From Dipteris shenzhenensis (lineage: Eukaryota > Polypodiophyta > Polypodiopsida > Gleicheniales): 64,000 nucleotides of DNA. The DNA is taken from assembly GCA_047967505.1 (NCBI GenBank), contig CM106541.1. One strand, written 5' to 3'. The translations under genes and the position numbers were made by a program. The notes below the pieces were generated by a model. It did no database searches. It saw only the letters and a program-made list of their open reading frames with translations, and was not told the DNA's origin. Positions within the stretch are counted from its first letter, which is position 1; the number at the start of each line of letters is the position of its first letter. Shown piece by piece: positions 9,590 through 19,845 of this stretch.

Positions 9590-10785
9590 AAGTATTACTT
9601 ATGCAGCAAAGTGCTACAAAGGGAACATATCTCACACCTTAAAGTCATTTGACAAAGATTATGGAATGCAAATATTACATCCAAGGATTGTCAGATGCAT
9701 ACGATTTACTAGAAGCTTACCTTGGATCAACATTTTTCCATAGTTCAATGGAGGGACATGATGATGTAGCTACCCTTTAAGAAAGGGACTTTCAGAAAGA
9801 AAGTGTTATGCTTGAAAGGCAATGGAGTCACTAGGAGAGCCAGATCCAATACTAAGTAATGTAGAGCTTACTAGATTAAAGGCATTTGTGGAAGCTACCC
9901 CAAACATCATACATGCGTTGTTCGATGCATTAGCAGTTGTACACCAAGAAGTCATTATATATTGTGATCTATACCCTTTCAATGTCATGCTAGATTTTAC
10001 CAAGGATCATCGTCCACAGGTTGGCATCATTCATTGGGGATTGCTGCTTTGATACAGTGAGTCAAGAGAAGCTGCTAATTTTATGAAGCGTACTTTAGAT
10101 ATGGATGATGTGACCAAGGATGTTTTTATCGAAGCTATACTTATATATTAATATAAAATCTTAGAGAAAGTTTTCAAGCTCATTTTTTTAGTTTCACAAT
10201 ATTGGTAGAATGTAGTACTTTTTTATACATTTTCTTTTGAAATTTGAAGGAAAAAATGTAAATCCTGGTAAAACTTTAAATTTTCTTGCATAAAAGTTTC
10301 AAATCATGGCGAATGTTTCAAACATTTATTTTTATTAGGGCATATAAACTTTCACTGCCAATATAGAAGTTTAGCTTCTTAACAAAACTAACTTGAAAAA
10401 AGCATCCATGGATGTGACTTATAAGATCAAGAAGAGTACAACAATAAGGCAAAAGTGTTGACTCCGGCCTTGGCAAGCTCCAGAAATAATAGACCCTGAG
10501 AACACCAATGCTTACAGTAAAGAATCGGATGTGTTTGCCATGGGATACATGATTAAAGAGATTATAAATTTTTATAAGGAGTGTAAGGAATACTATTTCA
10601 AAGAGTATTACACAAAACAGTTAGCATGGAGTGGCAAGTTGCAACATATTTATTTCAATGCAACTAACTATATGTTTGTGGAAAAACAAAATAGAATGAC
10701 ATTGGCCGAGATGAATAATCGCCTAGCAAGATTTAACACTCAACCCCATGCCTATTTGCGGCTTGCAGTTGAGATGATGCCTTAG
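9590..10785 (+). pseudogene. Protein-kinase-like gene remnant interrupted by a MITE
   Basis: After an AG acceptor at about 9,589 the frame reads TYAAKCYKGNISHTL (subdomain II lysine, AxK), HPRIVRC, then from 9,822 a clean stretch with VIIYCDLYPFNVMLDF (catalytic loop, HRD replaced by YCD) and GIIHWGLLL (DFG position reads HWG). After the inserted element at 10,115-10,410 the sequence resumes with WQAPEII (APE motif, about 10,468) and SDVFAMGYMIKEI (subdomain IX). Subdomain order is therefore that of a eukaryotic protein kinase. A TGA at about 10,052 (likely from CGA), two stops near 9,740-9,775 and a TGA at about 10,458 make it nonfunctional. Degenerate HRD and DFG motifs suggest that its parent was an atypical or pseudokinase family. 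Confidence 0.65.
10115..10410 (+). mobile_element. MITE family A, copy 1 (296 bp), 8-bp target duplication GATGTGAC
   Basis: The ends are CAAGGATGTTTTTATC and, read inward from the other side, CATGGATGCTTTTTTC. The flanks are GATGTGAC at 10,107-10,114 and GATGTGAC at 10,411-10,418. The interior is AT-rich with no ORF and is closely similar to 16,613-16,910 and 33,439-33,736. It sits inside the kinase-like sequence. Removing the element and one duplication lets the frame read from LDMDDVT straight into YKIKKSTTIRQK. An 8-bp duplication fits hAT- or P-type transposases; the CATG start is closer to P-type ends, but the superfamily is not settled. Confidence 0.85.
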
Positions 10786-10860
10786 TTTTATTAGTCTGAT
10801 TTGTTTATAAAGCTACTCTTGGACAATTATGTTTATAAACTATAATGTTACTCTTTCAAT

Positions 10861-11040
10861 GCATTTTGAATACTAGTATATGCATCTATAGTATTTGAAT
10901 TTAATAAAGTATTATAAAATATATTTTAAAAGTTCTCAAATATTTATCTTCGTGCTACAACTTCTTGCATTTTGAATACTAGTATATGTGTTTATAGTAT
11001 TTGAATTTAATAAAGTGTAAAGTGTTTTAGAATGTATTTT
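10861..11040. repeat. Direct duplication, about 110-bp spacing
   Basis: CATTTTGAATACTAGTATAT followed by TATAGTATTTGAATTTAATA occurs at 10,863 and again at 10,972. The sequence is AT-rich and noncoding. From here to about 12,000 no gene is visible, apart from short frames without motifs at 11,370-11,573 and 11,596-11,901. Confidence 0.7.
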
Positions 11041-11999
11041 CATTTTTTTCCAAAATTTTATATTTGTGGAAGAGTGTGTGTTTATTATGGTTAAATTCAA
11101 GCCCATGAGTCATGCACACCAATTTTTATTATAATGATTAAATTTAAACTCACATGTCATGCACAAATTGGCAATCTAAAATTTGCAAGTCATGCACACA
11201 TAAGTGGAGGGGAGGTTATAATTAAGGTTCTCATTTTATTTTGAAGTAGATCGATCTCCTATCATGGCACCTTTTTTCAGGATTTAAGTGATTGACTATG
11301 ATAATAAGGAGGAATCAGGTGTTGTTAGGGTGACAAGAGACACAAGTCATCCCACGTTCTCTCATATTCGTGAATCAATGGACAATCAATGATCAACTCT
11401 TAGTGTACATCAATATAAGTCCATACCGCATAGAGGAAACTCCTTATTCATGTAAAAGACATTGCACTCAACCAGCTGATGACATAAATCTTGATGCTCA
11501 AGTTCACATATCTTCAAATCTTTCTAGTAGATTACTAAGCCCAAGTATTCTTGAACTTTGGCACTATGAATAAGGTTGTTTCTTGAGCTCTTTACGTGTT
11601 TCAAGTGACTTTGCACAATTCTTTGCTCTTGGTGTATGGCACACATGATTTGTCTTGTTTGATCTTTGTTCCTCTTGATTTTTGCAAATATGTCTTTATT
11701 CTTTGTTTCTCTTGCCTTATGGCACCATCAAGACACAAACCTAGCTTGAGCTTCTGCATTGCCTATTGTTGTCAATACCTCAATTTTTTGTGTGTAGATT
11801 CAAATAATGTAGGTGATGTAGACATCTTGCATTCTAAATATCTCATCCTACCTAAAGTGACTCCAAAAGTAGTAGTGTATGACTCACATAAGGACTTTTA
11901 AAATTCCTATAGGAAAATAAATATAATAACATAATGGGATTTATAAAATTTCCCAAAATTTATAGAGGGGATATAAGGAAATGCTAGAAATAGGTTACA

Positions 12000-14480
12000 T
12001 AGGGATTTAGAGAAGAAGCCTTGAACACATGTGATATAGACATATTCTGCCCTATAGATTGATCAGATGTCACTTGGAGAATGGAATTTTAAAGCTGCAT
12101 TTCACATTCTTTGTAAGTCTCCTATGTGCAGAGATCACATGACAATGGGAGTGGCACTCTAGTGATCATATTGGCACTAGGAAATGGAACAAGTGCCATT
12201 TTAGTTTAGGTTTCTCAATGCGATTTTCTAGGACCCAATAAGAGATTGGCACCATTGCCATTCTCCACTAGTAGAAATGTTTACCCTAATATTCTAGGAG
12301 GGGTATTCTAGTGATCATATGAGAATGGTACTAGGTGCCAATCTACATGTGAGTTTAGGGTTCTCAGTGCCATTTTCTAGGTCTTTGCAAGAATGATTAG
12401 ATTGTAGTAGTCTGACATAGTGGAACCACCATGGCATTGCCTTGTGCAATGAACCCCTACCCCATGGTGGTGGGAACTCAGAAGTACCGAGAAAGTCTTT
12501 ATCCCAAGGGTTGGGATTCCTTGTTGATAGAATAGCATCAAGAAGGCTCTCTTAAATCCCAATAGTTGTGATTAGTTTCATTGTATATGGTGTCCATAAA
12601 CAAGGCAAGAATAATTATATTGTAGTTGTCTGACATAGTGGAACCACCACGGGCATTTCCTCGTCCAATGATCCCCACCCCCATGGTGGTGGAAACTCGG
12701 AAGTACTCGGAAAGTATTTATCCCAAGGGTTGGAATTCCTTGTTTGATAGAATAGCATCAACAAGGCACTCTCAATCCCAATGGTTGGGATGAGTTTCAT
12801 TAATAGATGGTGCCCACCATCAACAAGACAAGAATGATTAGATTATGGTTGTTTGACATAGTGGAACCACCACGGGAATTGCACTGGAGACCTGGTTCTT
12901 TTTTAACGGAATGGCACTAGTTCCATTCCCCATGTGAGCTTGTGTTTAATGGTACCATATCCATCTCAAATTTACTAAAGTCTCCAATCTACATGTAAGT
13001 TTACGGTTCATAGTGCTATTTTCCAGGTTCTAGCGTGAGATTGGCACCACTGCCATTCTCCACTAGTGGCAATCTCCACAAACTCACATGTACATTGGCA
13101 CTTTTGCCATATGATCACTACATAGGAGAGTCTAAGTGGAAATCGAAGGCCACAATCTCTATTAAGTCACATGGAGATTGACACAATGCTGGAGAATGGC
13201 ATACTCAAAGCTGCATTTCTTCCCATAATCTACCCTATACATTGATCAAATGTGACTAGAAGAATGGTGTTTTAGAGAATGGCACCACTTCCATTCTCTA
13301 ATGGTGGAACATAGAAGAATACACATGTGAGTTTAGGCTTCTTAGTGCCATTTTCTAGGGCCCAATAATTAGATTGGCACCACTACTATTCTCCACTGGT
13401 AGAAATATTTACCCTAATATTCTAGGAGGGGTATTCCAATGATCATAGGAGAATGGCACTAGGTTCCAATCTACATGTAAGTTTAGGGTTCTCAGTGCCA
13501 TTTTCTAGGTCACTACATGAGATTGGCATCACTCCCATTATCCCATTGGTGGCAATCTACATAAACCCAAATGCAGATTGGCATTCCACTGATTTCATTG
13601 GTAGTAGGACAAAAGCATAAGTACCAATGCACATGTGGTTTAGGACTCTTAGTGTCATTTTTTAGGTCTTGGTATGAGATTGGCACCACTGCCATTCTCC
13701 ATGGGTAACATTCTCCACAAAGTGACATGGAGATTGATACAAAGCAATTTGATCACTACACAGGAGAGACTATAATCACTACATAGGAGGAAAGTTGAAT
13801 TTCCCTAATCTACCCTATACATTTCAAAGATGAATTTACTCTATACTTAGAGACTATCATCTGAAAGATGAGTATCTTGCCATAATCTACCCTATACATT
13901 TTGTGCCATTATAGCAGTGGGAGAATGGCATTTAAAAGCTGAATTTCACTTTTTTGGCTATATTTTGCCCGATGTATTGATAAGCGATCACTGAGAGGAT
14001 GGATTTTCAAAGATGAATTTCACATTTATTGCAAGTCCACCAATGTGCAGTGATCACATGACAATAGGGTAGTGGCATTCCAATGATCATATTGGCACTA
14101 GGAGAATGGCATAGGTGCCAATCTACATGTAAGTTTAGGGTTCACAGTGCTATTTTCCAGGTTCTAGCAATAGATTGGTAGCACTGCCATTCTCCACTTG
14201 TGGAAATCTCCACAAACTCACATGTAGATTGAAACTTGTGCCTTATGATCACTACATAGGAGAGTCTAAGAAGAAATACAAGGCCACAATCTCCATAAAC
14301 TCACATGGAGATTGACACAATGAATTGGAGAATGGCATACTCAAAGTTGCATTTTTTCCCATGATCTACCCTATACATTGGGAATAGAAGAATGGTGTTT
14401 TAGAGAATGGCACCACTGCCATTCTCCACTGGTGGAACATAGAAGAATGCATAGAGTTTAGGCTTCTCAGTGCCATTTTC
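12000..14480. repeat. Field of related, diverged repeats with internal inverted segments
   Basis: Words such as CAGTGCCATTTTCTAGG, GATTGGCACCACTGCCATTC, TCTACATGTAAGTTTAGGGT and GATCACTACATAGGAGAG recur at least seven times in the same order (about 12,210, 12,350, 12,990, 13,330, 13,480, 13,640, 14,110 and 14,455). GGAGAATGGCA and its complement TGCCATTCTCC both occur in many units, so units are partly self-complementary. A stray fragment of the same family is at 18,250-18,275. No coding potential. The field looks like tandem or nested accumulation of one noncoding element. Confidence 0.75.
12389..12880. repeat. Tandem repeat, 218-223 bp unit, 2.2 copies
   Basis: Units start at 12,389, 12,607 and 12,830 with AAGAATGATTAGATT-like sequence followed by GACATAGTGGAACCACC. 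The third unit is cut after about 50 bases. Small open frames of about 60 codons on the minus strand in the first two units are repeat shadows. Confidence 0.85.
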
Positions 14481-14589
14481 TAGGGCCCTGGCACTGTTAT
14501 GGATAATATTGTCTAAGGAAAAAGGCATTGATATGTGTGTGTGTTTGTATATGTGGCAATAGTATAATAAAATATGGTGTGCATAGGGC

Positions 14590-14935
14590 CTAGGGTTGAG
14601 GTGGCAGGGCATGACCATGTGCCACCCTTCCACGTAAGAGGATCCATAAGGTGTGTTGTACATAATCTAGGGTAGTAATATTATAAAAGGTAAGGTGGCA
14701 TGGCTCCTCCATGTGCCACCCCTCCACCTAGGCTGCATTTAGTGAGTTATGGCTCAAAGTCTATCGGAGAAGTAATATAAAATAGGTGGAGATGGATATT
14801 ATATTGGGTTATTCCCTCCATATAGGATAGGCCCATGTGGGGGAGGTATAGAAGGTCCAAGAGAGCAAGTTAAATAATGGGGAAAGTAGGATGAGGTGGC
14901 AAGATTCCTCGTGCCAACCCTCCACTTGTCCTCCT
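14590..14935. repeat. Three diverged copies of a GGTGGCA...TGCCACCC palindromic word
   Basis: GAGGTGGCAGGGCATGACCA with TGTGCCACCCTTCCAC near 14,598, AGGTGGCATGGCTCCTCCAT with GTGCCACCCCTCCACC near 14,691, and AGGTGGCAAGATTCCTCGTG with CCAACCCTCCACTT near 14,892. Each copy can fold on itself (GGTGGCA with TGCCACC). They lead into the TATA-containing sequence at 15,144 and may be part of a solo LTR, but its edges were not found. Confidence 0.55.
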
Positions 14936-15129
14936 AGAGGTTTGAACATATTATAAAATTAGGAAGAGACCAAGGGAGTATCATAGACTTGAGATATGGG
15001 GCCTGATTTATGTGGAAAATTGAGGCAAAGGGTTGTCGCACACAATTGAGAGTGCGTAAACACCTAGCCCACATGGGAGACTTTTCCACACACACCATGC
15101 ATGTGGGAGGATGCATTAATTGGGAGAGA

Positions 15130-15158
15130 CCCCCTCTTTTGGCTATAAAAGGAGGGGG
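15130..15158 (+). promoter_or_regulatory. Candidate core promoter, TATAAAAGG inside a short inverted repeat
   Basis: TATAAAAGG at 15,144-15,152. The arms CCCCCTCTTTT (15,130-15,140) and AAAAGGAGGGGG (15,147-15,158) are nearly complementary and overlap the box. It lies in LTR-like sequence with no intact gene downstream, so it is more likely a remnant of a retroelement LTR promoter than a host promoter. Confidence 0.3.
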
Positions 15159-15366
15159 CTATTCCTTGATGAGACACGCTGATTCTTGTAAAGCCACCTA
15201 GCTAGTACTTTGATATTTCCCTCTCATCCTTTCTGTCAAATAAAGTGGGTCCTTTTCCCTTGATGTCTCCATCTTTTCATTCCTCCTCCTATCATGTACA
15301 TGCTTCTCTTCCCCCCTGTCCCTTTCCCCTTGTGTCACAGTCTCCCTCTTCATTCCCTTCGTTAAA

Positions 15367-15868
15367 GCATTACAAGTGCTATGTTGGATGTGAAGCATGC
15401 ATTCTAAAGAATATAGGACATAGCAATTTATTTGAAAACATCAAAATTTTGTTCTATACATACATGCAACCAAGTAATCAATCAAAAGTACACTACGTGA
15501 GCTTCTCCTCAACCCCACGAAACACTTAAATGAGAACATTAGGCATGGATTAATGGGCCTCCAATGTTGTGTTAAAGTGATGCATACCCATTTGAGGGCA
15601 CGCTCCATAACTTTCTTTTTATTTGTTGAAAACCAAAACAGATTCAAAATTTGGAATCCAAACTAGTGGGAATACTGCATGGTGGTCTTAAAACATTGAT
15701 AGCTATTGGTATTGGTATCTAGATTGATCTTAAAACATTGATAGTTGTTGGTATTGACCTATCTAGATTCACCCTAAAATGGAAGAAGTTGAAAAAGTGC
15801 AATTTGTGCATGTGCAAAGATATTTTAATAAATCCAACACTATTTACAATTTTGAATTGTTTCTTTTA
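15367..15868 (+). repeat. Dispersed repeat block A, copy 1
   Basis: It starts GTTAAAGCATTACAAGTGCT and ends near AATTTTGAATT. It is nearly identical, in the same orientation, to 32,855-33,333; the second copy lacks about 23 bases near 33,293. No convincing ORF. It is followed directly by block B. Confidence 0.9.
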
Positions 15869-17012
15869 CCATGCACTTGCTTGCTATATGGCTCGTTAGC
15901 ATGCCAAAGGTCATTGCATTTGAACATAATATATAGCATCAAGCCCGATAGCATGCCCTTTGTCCTATTTGTGTTTTGAAGCATTTTAGGCCACATTGCA
16001 CTTGTTTGGGATTTCCATTTTTGCTAACATGTATCATCGGAGGGGGGAAACCAGCAGCTAAAAATTATGCTACTCCCACAAAGCATCTATATCATCCTCA
16101 TCAAGAGATTGTGTTGTTGGCCAAAACTCTCTGTACAGTCCTATCTTTGAGATGTTTTTTTGTCTAAGCTCACCGATCATGGTTTTCCAATTTAGTCTAT
16201 CACTGGCCTAATGTAGGACTCATTCTTTCCACTTGCACATCTCTCCTAAAACTTAATGTAATCATTAATCCTTAATATTATGTGCAAGTGATCTCTCACA
16301 AATACAGCCATTGGTAGTATATCCGAAAAACCTGTTGGCAACAATGGTCGACCCTCACTTTCTTCCATTATAGCTCAATTCCCCCTTCAATGGGTCATCT
16401 TTCCTTTTGGTGGATGCCAATTGAGCCTTGATTCGAGTGCACAAGCTACATTTAGAGAATTCACTCATCTTAGTAGCAAGGGATACATTTTTGAAGTCTG
16501 ATTTCCAAATCCTACCAAATGTGGATGTGGATAGGCTTTGATAACTAGGTTGATTAAGTGAAGTGTTGACCTCACATAGGACGTCTATCTTTTTATGCAC
16601 TTTAGGTATTACCATGGATGATTTTTTCAAGTTAGTTTCGTTAAGAAGCTAAAATTTTATATTGATGTTGAAAGTTTGTATTCCCTAAATAAAAATAAAT
16701 GTTTGAAAGATTTGCCAAGGATTTGAAACTTTTATACAAAGAAATTAAAAGTTTCGCCAGAATTTATAGTTTTTACTTCAAATTTCAAAAGAAATACATA
16801 AAAGTGTACTACGCTCTATCAATATCGTCAAACTAAAAAAATTATCTCGATAAACTTTTGCCATGATTTTATATTAATATATAAGCATAGATTTAATAAA
16901 AACATCCATGGGTATCACTTGCGATGTCTCTCTAGAACCATCTTGCATGGTTCTACTCTTGTGATGCATATGCTCTATGCTATTATCCACAAAGTGTTGA
17001 ATGAGAGCCCTT
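15869..17012 (-). repeat. Dispersed repeat block B, copy 1
   Basis: This block recurs at 33,335-34,479 in the opposite orientation, although the adjacent block A is in the same orientation at both places. It carries the coding relic at 16,355-17,077 and a family A MITE at 16,613-16,910, both shared by the second copy, so the MITE insertion predates the duplication. Confidence 0.85.
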
Positions 17013-17077
17013 ACCATACCTGTGTACTCCCTGCTCCTCCTCAAAATCCTTGAATTCCCATGCGCATATTGTTGCAC
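16355..17077 (-). pseudogene. Unrecognised protein gene with cysteine pair, split by MITE A (copy 1)
   Basis: Two frames, 17,077-16,911 (with MVRALIQHFVDNSIEHMHHK) and 16,612-16,355 (with STSTFGRIWKSDFKNVSL and FSKCSLCTRIKAQLASTKRK), join in frame when the 298-bp element between them is removed: QVIP reads on into KVHKKIDVLC. The CSLC pair with nearby basic residues resembles a zinc-binding helper domain seen near some DDE transposases, but I cannot name the family. The closely similar copy is at 33,335-33,994. Confidence 0.5.
16613..16910 (-). mobile_element. MITE family A, copy 2 (298 bp), 8-bp target duplication with one mismatch
   Basis: It begins CATGGATGATTTTTTC and ends AAAACATCCATG. 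The flanks are GGTATTAC (16,605-16,612) and GGTATCAC (16,911-16,918), which differ at one base. No ORF. Same insertion as the copy at 33,439-33,736, carried along by duplication of the host block. Confidence 0.85.
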
Positions 17078-17332
17078 ACCACTCTCAAATTGCTTCTTGT
17101 ATCAATAAAATGATATCCTTGGAATTCCATGCATCTTATACCATGCTCTACAACACACATCCTGACTATTTACCCTCAAGTTGTAGCGTATCCTCCTAGT
17201 GTAGTCATGATGCCAAGCTATTATGACAACACATTGTATATAAAGTTTGTATGATACTCCAAGGAGCTATCCCAAAAGTTCTTCCTTAGAGTCATTAAGA
17301 AATTATCTCGCCCAACATGTTGTTGGCAACAC

Positions 17333-18158
17333 CTACTCCCACAACAGTATAAGGAAGAGACCTGCTACATCGAATCTAGTGACATTTTGTACATTGGTGT
17401 TGGAGGCTCTCTTTTTTAGGCACCTATTAATGAAAGTGTACCTTCTTCTCTTTGACGTTGGATCATCCCTTTTCAACATTTGATCATTGACTAATTCATC
17501 TATGCCAACAATTTGGTCCATGGGCACATATTGTTGCAATGGGCTTTCTTCAAGTAAGGTAATCTGCTTGATGGGCCACTTAACTACACTGAGAGAGCCG
17601 ATATCATGCATAGAAAACCCTAAGTCACTTTCTGTAATTTGTTTTTTCTTTTCAATACCCACACCAATGCAATTGTTACCTAATAGGTCAAAGTTTATAG
17701 AGTCACTCGGGAAAACATATATGATCACACCTTCTCCCATGATCTTTGTTTTGCTCTCATCCCACAAGACAACCTTTTTCTCTTTCCAAGATTCACGAAT
17801 GAAATTGTCAATTTCCATGACGAAACTGGCATTTCCTTAACATAAGGTTGCTCAAGCTCACTTGGTGCAACTTCTTTAGCTGTTGGATCATTTAAACAAT
17901 CACCAACATGTTTTAGAGAGCCCTTAGGCCACTTGACAACGCTCCAAAGTGCCTCACCAATAAGCACTACATCCATAGTGGGAAATGGCAAGAGCATGTC
18001 ACTATTGATAGACTTAGCTCCACTATCATCGATACATTTTCTACCTCAATCTTCACACCACTACAGTAGGCATCCAGATTTATTGTACACACTGCACCAA
18101 ATCCAACCACTTCATTCCCCACCATCATCATGACCTTGTCCCTGCTTTTACTAGCCAT
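17333..18158 (-). pseudogene. CACTA-associated protein remnant (DUF8039-like)
   Basis: Three overlapping frames form one protein: MASKSRDKVMMMVGNEVVGF (from 18,158), then MLLPFPTMDVVLIGEALWSV and VVKWPKGSLKHVGD (17,997 on), then a 161-codon frame that repeats the signature as GSLSVVKWPIKQITL. The pattern of leucine-proline, G-x-A, then V-x-WPK matches DUF8039-type domains found in the second ORF of plant CACTA (En/Spm) transposons. The VVKWP signature occurring twice suggests an internal duplication. Frame breaks lie near 17,990 and 17,810. No CACTA ends were found next to it. Function in transposition (DNA binding or regulation) is inferred. Confidence 0.55.
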
Positions 18159-18339
18159 CCCCTGTAATTATGATTATAGAGAAATAATTATGAACAAACT
18201 ACAATCAAAGAATTTTAGAAGACCAACAAAGATGTCCTTGTAGTGGGGAAGAATGGCACTAGTGCCAATCTCTAGAATCCATGAATGAATCTGTACAAAA
18301 TTTTCATGAAAGCATGAATTATTTCCCTTAAAAATTTTA

Positions 18340-19038
18340 GTAATTTGATAAAACCATTGCCACCATTTTGAACAATGGAAGATCCATTCCTTGCAACACT
18401 TTTTTAATGGCCTCATACATTGTTTGTGCCTTTCCATCATCAATAGAGAGAAACTTCACAAAGGCAGTTACACATGGGCCAATATCTTTCAAGTAAGTTA
18501 TGTATAAGATGAGATGCTTTTCAAATCTTTGATCAATGCTTTCATCCACAATAATGGAGTAGAATGGACTACTAACAATTTCCTCTTTTGACTTCTCTCA
18601 ATACACCATGTACACTATAAAACCTTTCCTGAGGTAGGATTGATATAAGAGGAGTACTCGCAAGAGAGAGACACATTAGGAATCTTCATATACATATGAA
18701 ATTTGCATTCATCTTCAAACACTTCCAAGGCCAAATCCTTTTGAGCCACTTGATACATAATTTGCATAACACTAACAATCCTACTCTTTTCACCATCTAT
18801 CATAAGCTCCACATGCTTTTCTATATGTTTCACACTCTCTCAAACCATTAGTTTCTTTTTTTGGACTGCTAGCTTGTGAGACTCCGATGCATGGTGAATG
18901 GCAAGAGCTTGCTTTTGTATAGTTATGCTCCCAAATCCTCCAAATGGATTGGAAATTTTCAGCTCCATGCAAACTAAACACTTTATCCTCTCTTTGCCTT
19001 CCTCATCAAATATAGAATACGACCAAGGATAAAGCAAG
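18340..19038 (-). pseudogene. hAT-derived ZNF862-like transposase remnant
   Basis: On the minus strand, SYSIFDEEGKERIKCLVCME with a distal HHASESHKLA gives a C-x2-C ... H-x4-H zinc finger (19,030-18,860), followed after frame changes by VDESIDQRFEKHLILYITYL (about 18,550) and FLSIDDGKAQTMYEAIKKVL. This is the order of the ZNF862/KIAA1586-like hAT group: TTF/BED-like finger, then the MVDESTD acidic motif of the RNase-H fold. Stops and frameshifts between the blocks show decay. No hAT ends were identified. Confidence 0.7.
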
Positions 19039-19565
19039 TTCTAGGTTGATACATAGCTGAGAACATACACTCTTTTTTGAGTAGCTAGAACAGAAGCTTC
19101 TTCATCACTAGCAGCACGCTCAACTTGACATGAAATGCCAGATTGCTCTGAGAAGCATTGGTGCTTATCTTTCTTAGGACCTCCCATTTTCTTTGTGAAG
19201 ATCAGCGAGGAGCAGCAAAGCAAGGCTGCCAACAATACAAAAATACAAGCCTTGAGGAAAAAGCCCAAAAAGGAGAGGAGGAGAACAATATCGAATGTTA
19301 ACAAACAATGATTAATCAGCCTGTTCGAGGTAAACAGTACTCGACACTTGCTCAAGGGAAAAGAACACGATGAGGGAAGCTAAATGCAATGTGAGGCAGG
19401 GAGAGCAGGGATGCAAAGAGGCTACGCAGACGATGTAGAATAGATTTCTTTTTTTGAAAATTAAACAAACGTATTTTCCAAAATATAGATCCAAAAGATG
19501 GACCGAACAAGTCATTGCAACTCATCATCAGTCCTGATCCACTTCCATAGAAACAAAGATAAGCT

Positions 19566-19845
19566 TCAGTAAGAATTTCGACTCCTAAACCATTGTTTCA
19601 TTGTGTGACATGTATATGCTGTAAGAATCACAGCGCCTCCAGCACGCTTGATCTTCTTCTCTACAAGCTTGGAGAAAAACTTCGCCTTGACCACCAGGGG
19701 ATGCGTCGGCATGTCACCCTTGCCAAGGACTTTGAAGAAACCGTGCTGCATGACATTCACGAGGGGGGCCTTAGCCCGGACGTCCTTGGGCAACATAGAC
19801 CAGAGGCGATCGACCGATGACGTAGAATAGAGGAAGAAAATAAGG
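19566..19845 (-). pseudogene. RPL27A: Ribosomal protein uL15 (RPL27a) C-terminal fragment
   Basis: From about 19,830 the minus strand reads [20 protein letters not shown], then [20 protein letters not shown], then [18 protein letters not shown]. This is the last half of eukaryotic large-subunit protein uL15, whose family normally ends at LTA. Here the stop codon is gone and the frame runs 16 codons further ([10 protein letters not shown]...) to 19,566. The N-terminal half, including the glycine-rich region, is absent upstream. No poly(A) tract is visible, so a DNA-level duplication or gene capture is as likely as retroposition. Confidence 0.85.
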
